A stretch of 64,000 bases of DNA, taken from Brooklawnia cerclae. GTDB lineage: Bacteria > Actinomycetota > Actinomycetes > Propionibacteriales > Propionibacteriaceae. Positions 48,691 through 57,548 of the stretch are shown in pieces. The stretch spans positions 1,240,001 through 1,304,000 of the forward strand of contig NZ_JAAMOZ010000001.1 of the NCBI RefSeq assembly GCF_011758645.1. The letters run 5' to 3'. Within the stretch, counting starts at the first letter, position 1. Every line of letters starts with the position of its first letter. The notes under the pieces are model-generated. The model was not told the DNA's origin, searched no databases, and saw only the letters and a list, made by a program, of their open reading frames with translations. The position numbers and the translations under genes are program-made.

Positions 48691-48758
48691 AACCGCCACG
48701 TCGAGGAGCGCAACGAGCTCCAGGCGGGCGATCCCGGAGCGGCTGCGGGGCCATCGAG

Positions 48759-48764
48759 TAGCCT
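48759..48764 (+). promoter_or_regulatory. Candidate -10 element of der (leaderless)
   Basis: TAGCCT ends eight bases before GTG 48773 with no Shine-Dalgarno between them. Confidence 0.35.
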
Positions 48765-48772
48765 TGTTGCTT

Positions 48773-50128
48773 GTGAGTGAGCCCACTGTCCCCGAATCCG
48801 CCCTCGTCGCGCGTCCTGTCGTCGCGGTGGTCGGGCGTCCGAATGTGGGCAAGTCCACATTGGTCAACCGCGTCCTCGGGCGCAGAGAGGCCGTCGTCCA
48901 GGACACGCCCGGGGTCACCCGGGACCGCGTGAGCTACGACGCCGAATGGAGCGGCCGCGAGTTCGTGCTGGTCGACACCGGTGGATGGGCCTCGGACGCC
49001 ACCGGCATGGCCGCGCAGATCGCCGAGCAGGCCGAGATCGCGATCCAGCTGGCCGATGCCGTGATCTTCGTCGTGGACGCCACCGTCGGCGTGACGGACG
49101 AGGACGAGGCCGTCGTCCAGGTGCTGCGCCGCAGCCGCAAGCCCGTCCTCCTCGTCGCGAACAAGGTGGACGACCCGCGTCGCGAGGCCGACGCCGCCGC
49201 CATGTGGCGCCTCGGCCTGGGCGAGCCCTACTCGGTGTCGGCGCTGCACGGCCGGGGGTCCGGCGACATGCTCGACGCGCTGCTCGCGAAGCTGCCCGAG
49301 GAGGGGTCCGCGGAGGCCGACGAGCCGGGCGGTCCCAGGCGCGTCGCGATCGTGGGCAAGCCCAACGTCGGCAAGTCGTCGTTGCTGAACAAGCTGGCGG
49401 GCCAGACGCGTTCGGTCGTGTCGGACGTGTCGGGCACGACGGTCGATCCCGTGGACGAACTCGTCGAGATCGGCGGGGTGCCGTACCGCCTGATCGACAC
49501 GGCAGGCATCCGCAAGCGGGTCAAGGAGGCCTCCGGCAGCGAGTACTACGCGTGGCTGCGTACCCAGGCCGCCATCGAACGCGCCGAGTGCTGCGTCGTG
49601 GTCGTGGACGCGTCCGAGCCGGTCTCGGAACAGGATCTGAAGATCCTGTCCGGGGTGGAGGAAGCGGGCAAGGCGCTGGTCATCGCCTACAACAAGTGGG
49701 ACCTGACCGACGAGGAACGTCGCCGCTACCTCACCCGTGAGATCGAGCGCGATCTCGGGGTGTGGGCGTGGGCTCCGCACGTGAACATCTCCGCGCTCAC
49801 GGGGCGCAACGTCGACAAGCTGGCCAAGGCCATCGACGCGGCGCTGGAGGGCTGGGAGACCCGAGTGTCGACAGGGCAGCTCAACTCGTTCCTCGGACGC
49901 GTGGTGGCGTCCCACCCGCACCCGGTGCGCGGCGGCAAGCAGCCGAGGATCCTGTTCGGGACGCAGGCCCATGTGGGCCCGCCCACCTTCGCCCTGTTCA
50001 CCTCGGGGCAGATGGACGCTCAGTACGTCCGCTTCATCGAGCGCCGCCTGCGCGAGGAGTTCGGGTTCATCGGCACGCCCGTGCACATCGAGGTTCGCGC
50101 CCGGGCCAAGCGCAAGGACCGGAACTGA
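48773..50128 (+). CDS. der: Ribosome-assembly GTPase Der (EngA)
   Basis: A 451-residue GTPase with two G domains and a KH-like C-terminus, needed for 50S subunit maturation. The first domain has [25 protein letters not shown] and NKVD. The second has [29 protein letters not shown] and NKWD. GTG 48773 is the first plausible start after the repeat array and fits the family length. Confidence 0.96.
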   Translation: MSEPTVPESALVARPVVAVVGRPNVGKSTLVNRVLGRREAVVQDTPGVTRDRVSYDAEWSGREFVLVDTGGWASDATGMAAQIAEQAEIAIQLADAVIFVVDATVGVTDEDEAVVQVLRRSRKPVLLVANKVDDPRREADAAAMWRLGLGEPYSVSALHGRGSGDMLDALLAKLPEEGSAEADEPGGPRRVAIVGKPNVGKSSLLNKLAGQTRSVVSDVSGTTVDPVDELVEIGGVPYRLIDTAGIRKRVKEASGSEYYAWLRTQAAIERAECCVVVVDASEPVSEQDLKILSGVEEAGKALVIAYNKWDLTDEERRRYLTREIERDLGVWAWAPHVNISALTGRNVDKLAKAIDAALEGWETRVSTGQLNSFLGRVVASHPHPVRGGKQPRILFGTQAHVGPPTFALFTSGQMDAQYVRFIERRLREEFGFIGTPVHIEVRARAKRKDRN

Positions 50129-50167
50129 GCCCGCACGGACGACATCGGCGACGCTGGGATGCCGATG

Positions 50168-50173
50168 TACGAT
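50168..50173 (+). promoter_or_regulatory. Candidate -10 element of the cysteine leader
   Basis: TACGAT ends seven bases before ATG 50181, so the transcript would start at that ATG. The -35 region is not conserved. Confidence 0.5.
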
Positions 50174-50180
50174 GAACCCC

Positions 50181-50252
50181 ATGGTGGTGATCATCAGCCA
50201 GGCCAGGTGCGCTACGCGCTGCATGACGCCGTGTTGTCGCTGTTGTCGTTGA
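50181..50252 (+). CDS. Polycysteine leader peptide of cysE-cysK (leaderless sORF)
   Basis: A 23-codon ORF starting seven bases after a TACGAT element and ending ARCATRCMTPCCRCCR-stop: six of its last 14 residues are cysteine. ATG 50172 in the same frame would add three residues but overlaps the -10. It ends 107 bases before cysE, the cysteine biosynthesis gene. Leaderless polycysteine sORFs that attenuate cysteine genes are known in mycobacteria. Here stalling at Cys codons under cysteine shortage would raise cysE-cysK expression (inference). Confidence 0.75.
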   Translation: MVVIISQARCATRCMTPCCRCCR

Positions 50253-50281
50253 CCCCGTCCGAGCCAGCCAGCGCGCGAATC

Positions 50282-50311
50282 CCGTCAGCCGGGCCCATGC
50301 CCGCGTGACGG
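50282..50311 (+). promoter_or_regulatory. Hairpin between the cysteine leader and cysE
   Basis: CCGTCA (50282-50287) pairs with TGACGG (50306-50311), with an inner GGGC/GCCC stem. Only a weak T-run follows. Further on CCTCA (50319-50323) can pair with the cysE Shine-Dalgarno TGAGG (50349-50353). Both could be part of an attenuation or Shine-Dalgarno-masking switch. Confidence 0.45.
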
Positions 50312-50359
50312 ATTTCTCCCTCATCTCACCATCATTCGATCGAAGTTCTGAGGCGCACC

Positions 50360-51205
50360 ATGACCAACCATCACGATGCCGTGTGGGCCCGGATCCGTGC
50401 GGAGGCGCGCGCCGATGCCCGATCCGAACCGGCACTGGCCAGTCTTCTGCACACCGACATCCTCTCGCACCGCACTTTGGAGGACTCGCTCGGCCATATC
50501 CTCGCGGGCAAGCTCGGGAGCCAGTCGATCCCGTCGCTCAGCCTGCAGAAGATCTTCAGCGAGGCCCTCGAGGAGGACCCGCACATCGGGTTCGCGGTAC
50601 GCGAGGATCTGCGAGCGGTACTCAGCCGTGATCCGGCGTGCCGCGGCTTTTCCACGCCCTTCCTGTACTTCAAGGGGTTTCACTCGCTGCAGGTCTACCG
50701 GGTGGCGCATTTCTACTGGACGCACGATCGTCCCGCGTTGGCGCTGTATCTGCAGGGCCGCAACTCGGAAGTGTTCGCCGTGGACATCCACCCCGGTGCC
50801 AGGATCGGCAAGGGAATCATGTTCGACCATGCCACCTCGGTCGTCATCGGCGAGACGGCCGTGGTCGGGGACGACTTCTCGATGCTGCACGAGGTGACCC
50901 TCGGGGGAACGGGAAAGGTGGGTGGTGATCGTCACCCGAAGGTCGGCCGGGGTGTGATGATCGGCGCGGGGGCCAAGGTGCTGGGGAACATCACGATCGG
51001 CGAGGGCGCCAAGATCGGCGCCGGGTCGGTCGTCCTGGCGGACGTTCCCGCCTACACCACCGTGGCCGGCGTGCCTGCCCGACCGGTCAGCTACCCTCCC
51101 AATGCCATGCCCGCAATGGAGGACGAGCCCCCGTCGCTGGAAGAAGAGGCTCCCGCACCACACGTGGAGGCGGCGGTCACCGATCCGTTGGAAAGTCGTC
51201 CATGA
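50360..51205 (+). CDS. cysE: Serine O-acetyltransferase
   Basis: Acetylates serine for cysteine synthesis, 281 residues. The N-terminal helical SATase domain (SEPALASLLHTDILSHRTLEDSLGHILAGKL) is followed by left-handed beta-helix hexapeptide repeats (DIHPGARIGKGIMFDHATSVVIGETAVVGD; GAGAKVLGNITIGEGAKIGAGSVVL). The C-terminus is a proline/glutamate-rich tail ending ESRP, not the terminal isoleucine that binds CysK in enteric complexes. ATGA overlap with cysK. Preceded by a polycysteine leader ORF. Confidence 0.95.
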   Translation: MTNHHDAVWARIRAEARADARSEPALASLLHTDILSHRTLEDSLGHILAGKLGSQSIPSLSLQKIFSEALEEDPHIGFAVREDLRAVLSRDPACRGFSTPFLYFKGFHSLQVYRVAHFYWTHDRPALALYLQGRNSEVFAVDIHPGARIGKGIMFDHATSVVIGETAVVGDDFSMLHEVTLGGTGKVGGDRHPKVGRGVMIGAGAKVLGNITIGEGAKIGAGSVVLADVPAYTTVAGVPARPVSYPPNAMPAMEDEPPSLEEEAPAPHVEAAVTDPLESRP

Positions 51206-52137
51206 GCCGTATTCACCAGAGCCTGACCGAGTTGGTCGGGCACACGCCGTTGCTCCAGCTCCAGCATCTCGCCGGCTCCGACCGGGCACGTGTGCTGGTG
51301 AAACTGGAGTTCTTCAACCCGTTGGCCAGCGTGAAGGACCGCACCGCACTGTCGATCGTGCGAGCCGCCGAACGCGACGGTCGGCTGCGGCCGGGCGGCA
51401 CCATCGTCGAGGCGACGAGCGGTAACACGGGCATCGCCCTGGCATGGATCGGCGCCTGCCTGGGGTACTGCGTCGTGCTCGTCATGCCGGACGACGTGTC
51501 GACCGAGCGGCGGCTTCTGCTGAAGGGGCTGGGTGCGCAGCTGGAGCTGACACCCGGCACCGAGGGAATGGCCGGGGCCAACCGGCGTGCGGGCGAGATC
51601 ATCGACGCCATTCCGGGTGCCTTTCTGTCCGGTCAGGGCGGCAACCCGGCGAACCCCGCCGTGCACGAGTCGACGACCGGGCCGGAGATCTGGGCCGACA
51701 CCGATGGGCAGGTGGACGCCGTTGTGGCTGCCACGGGCACGGGAGGGACGATCTCGGGCACGGGACGATTCCTGCGCCGTTTCAACCCGGACGTCGCCGT
51801 CATCGGTGTCGAGCCGGACGAAGCGCCCGTGCTGAACGGCGGCGAGTGGCGTCCACACAAGATCCAGGGCATCACGGGGGGCAGCGGTGTGCCGCCCGTC
51901 ACGGATCAGGAACTGATCGACGAGGTGCTGCGGGTGCCGCAGGACGAGGCGATCGCGTTCGCGAGGCGGGCGATGACCGAGGAAGGGCTGGTCGTCGGAA
52001 TCTCGTCCGGGGCGGTGCTGGCGGGGCTCGCCCGGCTGGCGGAGCGTCCGGAGTTCGAGGGGAAGACCCTGGTGGGCGTCCTCGCCGACACCGGCGAGCG
52101 GTACCTGTCGACCGAGCTGTTCGACCACGTGCGGTAG
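51202..52137 (+). CDS. cysK: Cysteine synthase A (O-acetylserine sulfhydrylase)
   Basis: A 311-residue PLP enzyme making cysteine from O-acetylserine and sulfide. The PLP lysine lies in FNPLASVKDRTA, substrate loop TSGNTGIALA, the phosphate-binding glycine loop GTGGTISGTGRFL, and the serine that contacts the PLP ring nitrogen in ISSGAVLAGL. ATG overlaps the cysE stop by four bases. The stop precedes a long palindrome shared with the convergent gene. Confidence 0.96.
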   Translation: MSRIHQSLTELVGHTPLLQLQHLAGSDRARVLVKLEFFNPLASVKDRTALSIVRAAERDGRLRPGGTIVEATSGNTGIALAWIGACLGYCVVLVMPDDVSTERRLLLKGLGAQLELTPGTEGMAGANRRAGEIIDAIPGAFLSGQGGNPANPAVHESTTGPEIWADTDGQVDAVVAATGTGGTISGTGRFLRRFNPDVAVIGVEPDEAPVLNGGEWRPHKIQGITGGSGVPPVTDQELIDEVLRVPQDEAIAFARRAMTEEGLVVGISSGAVLAGLARLAERPEFEGKTLVGVLADTGERYLSTELFDHVR

Positions 52138-52159
52138 GGGCCGTCGCCTCCTCCGGGGA

Positions 52160-52211
52160 ATTATTGGGGTTGATCGCAGGTCGAGTTCGACCCACGATCA
52201 ACCCCAATAAT
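52160..52211. terminator. 52-base palindrome between convergent cysK and HAAS genes
   Basis: ATTATTGGGGTTGATCG (52160-52176) and its exact complement (52195-52211) enclose a second small stem GGTCGA/TCGACC. The right arm touches the stop codon of the minus-strand gene. Likely a bidirectional terminator by position, though without a U-tract. Confidence 0.6.
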
Positions 52212-53032
52212 CACGAGGCCGCGTTGCGCCAGCGCTCGGTGAGCGCGGCACGCACCGGCAGGTAGCTGAGGAGCAACTGGATCGTCCCGGCCAACCCGAT
52301 GGAGGCGAGCATGACGGCCTGGCCCTTCGGCTTGGTGGCCAGCTGCGCGGAGGTGCCTGCGGCGATCGTCGCCAGGGACGCGCCGACCGCGGGCATGGTC
52401 AGGCGCTGAGCGGGAGCGAGAGAGTCGTCCGCGGAGGCGGCCACCAGGGCCGCGGCACCCAGAGGCATGAGCGTACCGAGCACGAGATTGGCCGTCTGCG
52501 GCTTGCCGGTTTGCTTGATGAGGACATCGCGGCGGGCATGCAGGAAGGCGACCGCTGCCAGGGCGGTGGCGAGTGGAACCAGCGCGAGCACCCGGCTGGG
52601 GACGAGATGATCGTCGGCCGCCGAGGCCAGGATCTCGTCGTCCGCGTCATCGGGGCGGAGAAGCCCGAGGCGCACGGCGACCGCACCCATGTTGAGCGTC
52701 CACCCCGCGCCGAAGACGCGGGGAATCACCAGACGTTCGTCGGTGGGGTCGAACGTGGAGGCGAGGCGCTTGCCGATGCCGGGGCCGAATGAGTTCGGGA
52801 GGCCGAGGACGCGGTGGAAGGCGCCGTCCGCGGTGCCGAACTGCTCGTCCAGGTTGGCGGCGTAATCCAGGGCGGGTCCCGCGTCGGTGACGGCACTGCC
52901 GACCGACGTTGCTGTTGCCGCTTCCGCAAGGGCCTCCCGCAGGTCGGCGAGGGCCTGGGCGCGTTTGCGCCCGCGGAGCCGCAGGTGACGTCCGACCTCG
53001 CGAACGTAGTCGTCGATGGGTGTCGTGGTCAT
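52211..53032 (-). CDS. HAAS-domain membrane protein of a PadR pair
   Basis: A 273-residue membrane protein. The N-terminal 60 residues (DDYVREVGRHLRLRGRKRAQALADLREALAEA) look like a HAAS/DUF1700 signalling domain. Hydrophobic helices follow (about LALVPLATALAAVAFL; GTLMPLGAAALVAAS; GASLATIAAG; ASIGLAGTIQLLLSYL). Such proteins are normally encoded right after a PadR regulator, as here with an ATGA overlap. They are thought to work with it in membrane-stress or antimicrobial responses; exact role unknown. Confidence 0.8.
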   Translation of the reverse strand: MTTTPIDDYVREVGRHLRLRGRKRAQALADLREALAEAATATSVGSAVTDAGPALDYAANLDEQFGTADGAFHRVLGLPNSFGPGIGKRLASTFDPTDERLVIPRVFGAGWTLNMGAVAVRLGLLRPDDADDEILASAADDHLVPSRVLALVPLATALAAVAFLHARRDVLIKQTGKPQTANLVLGTLMPLGAAALVAASADDSLAPAQRLTMPAVGASLATIAAGTSAQLATKPKGQAVMLASIGLAGTIQLLLSYLPVRAALTERWRNAAS

Positions 53033-53361
53033 CGTCCGGCCTCCTCGAAGAGGGTGTTCATGGCGTGGACGAGCTGTTTCCACGCCGTCCGCTGGGACGC
53101 GAGCTGGGCCTGGCCGGCGGGGGAGAGCCGGTAGTACTTGCGGGGCGGGCCGACCGGGGATTCCTGCCAGGTGGTCTCGACCAGGCCGGAGTTCTTGAGC
53201 CGTGTGAGCAGCGGGTAGATCGTGCCGCTCGTGGCCTCCAGGCCGGGACGGGCGGACAGGTCGTCCACCACCTCGACCCCGTAGCGCGGTTGGGTGCTCA
53301 GCAGCGTGAGGACCGCCAGTTCGAGGGAGCCCTTCCGCAGCTGGGTGGAGATGTCGTCCAT
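53029..53361 (-). CDS. PadR-family transcriptional regulator
   Basis: A 110-residue winged-helix repressor. LRKGSLELAVLTLLSTQPRYGVEVVDDL and SGTIYPLLTRLKNSGLVETTWQES with RKYYRLSPAG are the family signature. The start is ATG at 53361 (MDDISTQLRKG); an upstream start at 53397 adds 12 unconserved residues. It overlaps the HAAS gene and is preceded by a short inverted repeat that could be its own operator. Confidence 0.92.
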   Translation of the reverse strand: MDDISTQLRKGSLELAVLTLLSTQPRYGVEVVDDLSARPGLEATSGTIYPLLTRLKNSGLVETTWQESPVGPPRKYYRLSPAGQAQLASQRTAWKQLVHAMNTLFEEAGR

Positions 53362-53372
53362 GAGGTAGATGG

Positions 53373-53384
53373 TAGCGCCAGCTA
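53373..53384 (-). promoter_or_regulatory. Candidate PadR operator/promoter
   Basis: TAGCGCCAGCTA (TAGC-N4-GCTA) is an inverted repeat starting 12 bases before the PadR start. On the minus strand TTGCAC, 17 bases, TACCAT forms a fair sigma-70-like promoter overlapping it, which fits autorepression. Confidence 0.4.
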
Positions 53385-53480
53385 GTATGTGGTGCAAGGT
53401 TATTGGTGATGCAAAGTTGGTGGGTCGTGGGGTCCGGGACGACGCGTCGGTGGCGACACGGTGGTGTCACCGCACGCGTC

Positions 53481-53486
53481 TACCAT
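53481..53486 (+). promoter_or_regulatory. Candidate -10 element of recQ
   Basis: TACCAT overlaps the ATG at 53485 and lies seven bases before an in-frame GTG at 53494. If real, recQ translation may start leaderless at 53494. Confidence 0.3.
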
Positions 53487-55395
53487 GACGTCTGTGCCGA
53501 CCCCGATTCCCGACGTTCAGGTGGCCGCCTCCGAGCGGCCCATCGCGTTGTCCGTGCTGCGCTCCACTTTCGGCTACGACAGCTTCCGGGGCGAGCAGGA
53601 GCAGATCATCGACCACGTCGTCGGGGGCGGGGACGCGCTGGTGCTGATGCCCACCGGTGGTGGGAAATCGCTGTGTTACCAGATTCCGGCGCTGGTGCGG
53701 CCCGGAGTGGGGGTGGTGGTCTCGCCGCTGATCGCCCTGATGCACGACCAGGTGACCGCGCTGGAGGCGCTCGGGGTGCGGGCGGGATTCCTCAACTCGA
53801 CGCAGACCTCCGCCGAGAGGTACGCCACCGAGCAGGCGGCGCTGGCCGGCGAACTCGACCTGGTGTATCTGGCGCCGGAGCGGCTCGGGCTGGAACGCAC
53901 CCAGGAGTTCCTCGACCGGGTGCGGGTGTCGGTGTTCGCCATCGACGAGGCCCACTGTGTCTCTCAGTGGGGGCACGACTTCCGCCCCGACTACCTCAAG
54001 TTGTCGGTGCTGGGGGAGCGCTGGCCCGAGATCCCGCGCATCGCGCTGACCGCGACCGCCACCCCCGCGACGCGACGCGAGATCGTCGAGAGGCTCGGGC
54101 TGCAGCGGGCACGCACCTTCGTCGCCAGCTTCGATCGGCCGAACATCCGGTACCGCATCGAGCCGAAGCAGCAGCCGCTGCGTCAACTCGTCGACCTGAT
54201 CCGCACCGAGCACGACGGGGACGCCGGCATCGTCTACTGCCTGTCGCGGAACTCAGTCGAGAAGACCGCGGAGGCGCTCGTCCGCGAGGGGATTCCGGCG
54301 CTGCCGTACCACGCCGGCCTGCCCGGAGATGTTCGTGCCGAGCACCAGTCACGGTTCCTGCGCGAGGACGGCCTGGTGATGGTGGCGACGATCGCGTTCG
54401 GCATGGGCATCGACAAGCCGGACGTGCGCTTCGTCGCGCACCTCGACTTGCCCCGCAGTATCGAGGGCTACTACCAGGAGACCGGGCGCGCGGGGCGCGA
54501 CGGCCTGCCCGCGACGGCGTGGATGGCCTACGGGTTGGCCGACGTCGTGCAGCAGCGCCAGTTGATCGAGGGCTCCGACGGCGATGAGGCCCACAAACGG
54601 TTGCTCAGCCGCCAGCTGGACGCGATGCTGGGCCTGTGCGAGACGCTGCGGTGTCGCCGCCAGCTGATCCTCGAGCACTTCGGGGAGCACAGCGAGCCCT
54701 GCGGCAACTGCGACACCTGCTTGGAGCCTCCGACGCCCTGGGACGGCACGGTCGCCGCGCAGAAGCTGCTGTCGACGATCGTGCGGCTGAAGCGCGAGCG
54801 CAACCAACGCTTCGGCGCGGGGCAACTGATCGACATACTGCTCGGCAGGCACACTCCCAAGATCGCGCGGTGGCACCACGACCAGCTGAGTACCTTCGGC
54901 ATCGGCACCGAGCTGACCGACCTCCAGTGGCGGGCGGTCGTCCGGCAACTGCTGGCCGAGGGATTGGCGGCGGTGTCGGCCGACGGGCACGGGACCCTGG
55001 AGCTGACCGAGACCTCATGGCCGGTGCTGCGGGGTGAGCAGACGGTGGCCCTGCGCCAGGACCCGGTGGTTCAGGCCGGTGCTGGTCGGCGGCGGAAGGG
55101 GAACTCGTCGGGTGGGGGAGCTTCGCGCACCCGCTCGGCTGCCGCCGGCGAGTTGTCGGCGGACGACCGGGAGCTCTTCGAACGGCTGCGGGCCTGGCGT
55201 GCCGAGACCGCCCGGGCAGCGGCCGTGCCCGCCTACGTCGTGTTCCCGGACGCCACCCTGGTCGCGATCGCGCAGCAGCGGCCGGACTCGCGGGACGCGT
55301 TGTCGGGGATCAGTGGGGTGGGGGCGAAGAAGCTCGAACTGTACGGGGACGCCATCGTCGGGATCGTCGGTAGCGCCGGGGCTGTAGGGGAGTGA
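53485..55395 (+). CDS. recQ: ATP-dependent DNA helicase RecQ
   Basis: A 636-residue 3'-5' helicase. Motif Ia/Walker A is [16 protein letters not shown], Walker [17 protein letters not shown], motif [12 protein letters not shown]. The RQC zinc site is [23 protein letters not shown] (four Cys) and a C-terminal HRDC domain runs from about residue 555 ([28 protein letters not shown]). ATG 53485 is called; GTG 53494 and GTG 53461 are alternatives. Confidence 0.95.
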   Translation: MTSVPTPIPDVQVAASERPIALSVLRSTFGYDSFRGEQEQIIDHVVGGGDALVLMPTGGGKSLCYQIPALVRPGVGVVVSPLIALMHDQVTALEALGVRAGFLNSTQTSAERYATEQAALAGELDLVYLAPERLGLERTQEFLDRVRVSVFAIDEAHCVSQWGHDFRPDYLKLSVLGERWPEIPRIALTATATPATRREIVERLGLQRARTFVASFDRPNIRYRIEPKQQPLRQLVDLIRTEHDGDAGIVYCLSRNSVEKTAEALVREGIPALPYHAGLPGDVRAEHQSRFLREDGLVMVATIAFGMGIDKPDVRFVAHLDLPRSIEGYYQETGRAGRDGLPATAWMAYGLADVVQQRQLIEGSDGDEAHKRLLSRQLDAMLGLCETLRCRRQLILEHFGEHSEPCGNCDTCLEPPTPWDGTVAAQKLLSTIVRLKRERNQRFGAGQLIDILLGRHTPKIARWHHDQLSTFGIGTELTDLQWRAVVRQLLAEGLAAVSADGHGTLELTETSWPVLRGEQTVALRQDPVVQAGAGRRRKGNSSGGGASRTRSAAAGELSADDRELFERLRAWRAETARAAAVPAYVVFPDATLVAIAQQRPDSRDALSGISGVGAKKLELYGDAIVGIVGSAGAVGE

Positions 55396-55523
55396 TGGGG
55401 GTGCTTGCCGGGACGTGTCGCCGATTGGTGGCCGTGGTGGATGGCACGCTGGTCGTCCGGTTGGGACTTTGGGGCTGGTTCCGGTAACGTAGGTCAACGG
55501 ATCGGGCGTCGAGCCGGGTCTGG

Positions 55524-55600
<77 letters not shown>

Positions 55601-55988
55601 TGTGAAATGCCTTGTCAAAGGCTGGTTTCAGAGGCATTCGAAGGGCCGCGTGCGACAAATGCGCGACAGTGCTCACCGTTCCGTTCTCCGAACGGGGAGA
55701 ACGGACATGGCCACCACCAAAACCGGTCATTCCAGAACAAGATACACTACGCCGCGCATCTGCACACCGCCGCGTTCGCCTGGCCGTTGGGACGAGGGTG
55801 AATCGCAACTCGAAGAGTCTTTCGCCGAAGCTGCGGGAGAAGGGCATACGTGCGTTCGATCCCAAACTCTGTGAGCCGGTCGACGAACACAGCGACCGTT
55901 CCCAGCGAGCGGCGGACGGGTCTCGCAATTGGCAGCTGCATGTTGATGGAGCAGCCCGTGAAGTCGAGTGGCACAAGCGGGCCATGAG
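55601..55988. other. Island left end next to tRNA-Pro, no clear gene
   Basis: No frame here is recognisable on either strand. Short frames on both strands of 60-130 codons have no family features. The base composition is less GC-biased than the core. It may be decayed mobile DNA. No second copy of the tRNA 3' end was found by eye within the window. Confidence 0.45.
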
Positions 55989-57041
55989 TCAATCGCCTAT
56001 CTGAGTGCGAATGGAGTCAAGTGACACGCTGAACCACTCGGTACCGATGAAGAGGTGGAGATCGCTCCCTCGAGCATGCCGCCAGCCAGCGCCTGGCAGC
56101 GGATCGCCCGACGGGTCGACGAGAACGCCACGCATCGCGGGGTTCCAGTCCTGCGTTGGCAGTTCGCCAACACGCACGAGGTCTGGCGCACCGTAGTAGC
56201 CGACCAAGGCAACTCGGGGCTCGTCCACGAGAATCTGATAGGCGGCGTGGTTGCCCCAACCGACAAGCTCCGCGCAGTCGGCGACGATCCTCACGATCGG
56301 CCAGTCGCCGTAGTAGCTCGACCACACGGCGTGGTCGGCGACGTTCAGCGTGTAGCAGTCGTCGATGAACGGCGGGGCGTTGGGGTCGCTGAGAGTGGTC
56401 ACCGGAAACGTCCAGTCGAGCGCGAGGTGTTGATCAAATCGGACGATTCCCACGGAACTGGCACCGTACACGCCCTCGTCTGAGTAACCCACCCACAGAC
56501 GATCCTCGCCGTCTAGGTACGCGTGCTCGACTCCGTCCGAGACTGGCGCTCTCTCCAGTAGCTCGCCTTGCGAGGAGAAGACAAGTGCGTTCTGGTCGGA
56601 GCCACCTACGGGTTGGCCTGCACGCGAGCCGACGAGCAGGATGCGACCGTCCTGATAGCGCTGTGCGTGAGCATACGCGGGCATCAAACCCCTGAGTTCG
56701 GTCGTGGACCCGGCGACCGTGACAACGAGGCGCACGTCGCGATCCGTCCGGATGCTCGCCCAACTCCCACCGAAGGTTGAAGCGGCATTCGGATTGAGGC
56801 GCGCCGGGTTCGCGTCGGGCCCGTGGCGTCCGAACATCGCAGCGCGATCCGGAGCACTCGCCCAGACCACAATCGGCTCTCCGGAGAAAGTGACGGATGC
56901 AGTTACCAGGACGAGGTCCGAGTCGGGCGCCTCCAGCGCGCCATTATGCTGGACCCGGATCTTGCGAAACGCGGACGGGTAGTCCTGCCGAATGCTGGCG
57001 TCCCATGCTTCATACGCAGCGTCGTTATCATCCACGGCCAC
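55989..57041 (-). CDS. Unknown protein, possibly beta-propeller
   Basis: About 350 residues, no signal peptide, no membrane helix. Strand-rich blocks such as GRILLVGSRAG, NALVFSSQGELLERAPV, YLDGEDRLWVGYSDEGVYG and LALDWTFPV suggest a repeated-blade fold, but I cannot name a family. Two GTG codons (57041, 57035) are possible starts. The open frame continues upstream through an integrase remnant, so the true start is uncertain. Codon use looks less GC-extreme than the housekeeping genes, in line with transfer. Confidence 0.65.
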   Translation of the reverse strand: MAVDDNDAAYEAWDASIRQDYPSAFRKIRVQHNGALEAPDSDLVLVTASVTFSGEPIVVWASAPDRAAMFGRHGPDANPARLNPNAASTFGGSWASIRTDRDVRLVVTVAGSTTELRGLMPAYAHAQRYQDGRILLVGSRAGQPVGGSDQNALVFSSQGELLERAPVSDGVEHAYLDGEDRLWVGYSDEGVYGASSVGIVRFDQHLALDWTFPVTTLSDPNAPPFIDDCYTLNVADHAVWSSYYGDWPIVRIVADCAELVGWGNHAAYQILVDEPRVALVGYYGAPDLVRVGELPTQDWNPAMRGVLVDPSGDPLPGAGWRHARGSDLHLFIGTEWFSVSLDSIRTQIGD

Positions 57042-57548
57042 AATGCAACCAGACAGCGCTGACGAACGCGGGAGGTCAGGCTGCGGGCCACCACCGGTGT
57101 TCGACGATCTCGGCTTCGCGGGCCGCGAGCCAGACAGCGGCATCTGCCTTGGCGCTGATGGCGGTGGGAGTGCGGATCCAGGAGGCGCGGCCTGGTCCGA
57201 CACGCCGGGGTTGGCGTAACGGGCTTGCCGCTTGCCCGAGGGTAGTTTCGTCACGCTGCCGAACGTGCGGTGCGAGCACGCCCGTGCTCTTGCCGAAGAT
57301 GGTGCAGACCTGAGCTGGTCGACGGTACCCGCCGTGGTCGGGCTCGTTCTTGCGGGCACTATCGAGTATCTCCATGCTCCTCGTTGCGCCGGTCCGTCCG
57401 GGTGCTGTGCAGAAGTCAGCGGCTCCCAGCAGGAACCGTCAGTCTGTACTCGCGTTCCATGGCGTGGGCATCCAAGGAGCCCCTCGTCATCGGAAACCAT
57501 CACAGGTATGCTCTATCTGTATTGAATTCCGCCGGATCGGAAGTGACG
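57042..57548. other. Integrase remnant and upstream region of abiEi
   Basis: Besides the integrase fragment, nothing recognisable is present from 57291 to 57548. ACAG (57502-57505) and CTGT (57517-57520) around TATGCT form a small inverted repeat about 30 bases before abiEi and could be an antitoxin binding site. Confidence 0.4.
57076..57290 (-). pseudogene. N-terminal remnant of a phage-type tyrosine integrase
   Basis: In one frame (about 57263-57203) the strand reads FGSVTKLPSGKRQARYANPG. In the next frame (about 57171-57079) it reads TPTAISAKADAAVWLAAREAEI then VEHRW. Together these match the arm-binding N-terminus of actinobacterial phage integrases (GSVRKLPSGRWQARY followed by tF-tkaDAeaWLa-rEaEi). 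A frameshift separates the halves and the catalytic C-terminal domain is missing. Its position 1.5 kb from tRNA-Pro supports an old integration event. Confidence 0.65.

Larger units (their letters stand above)
48380..48772. other. plsC-der intergenic region
   Basis: No gene is supported. Most of it is repeat array (48401-48690). The last part holds the presumed der promoter. Frames through it translate to repeat peptides and were rejected as N-terminal extensions of der. Confidence 0.75.

Noticed and set aside
48440-48772. N-terminal extension of der through the repeat array
   Set aside because: The extension is translated repeat; Der proteins begin just before the first G domain.
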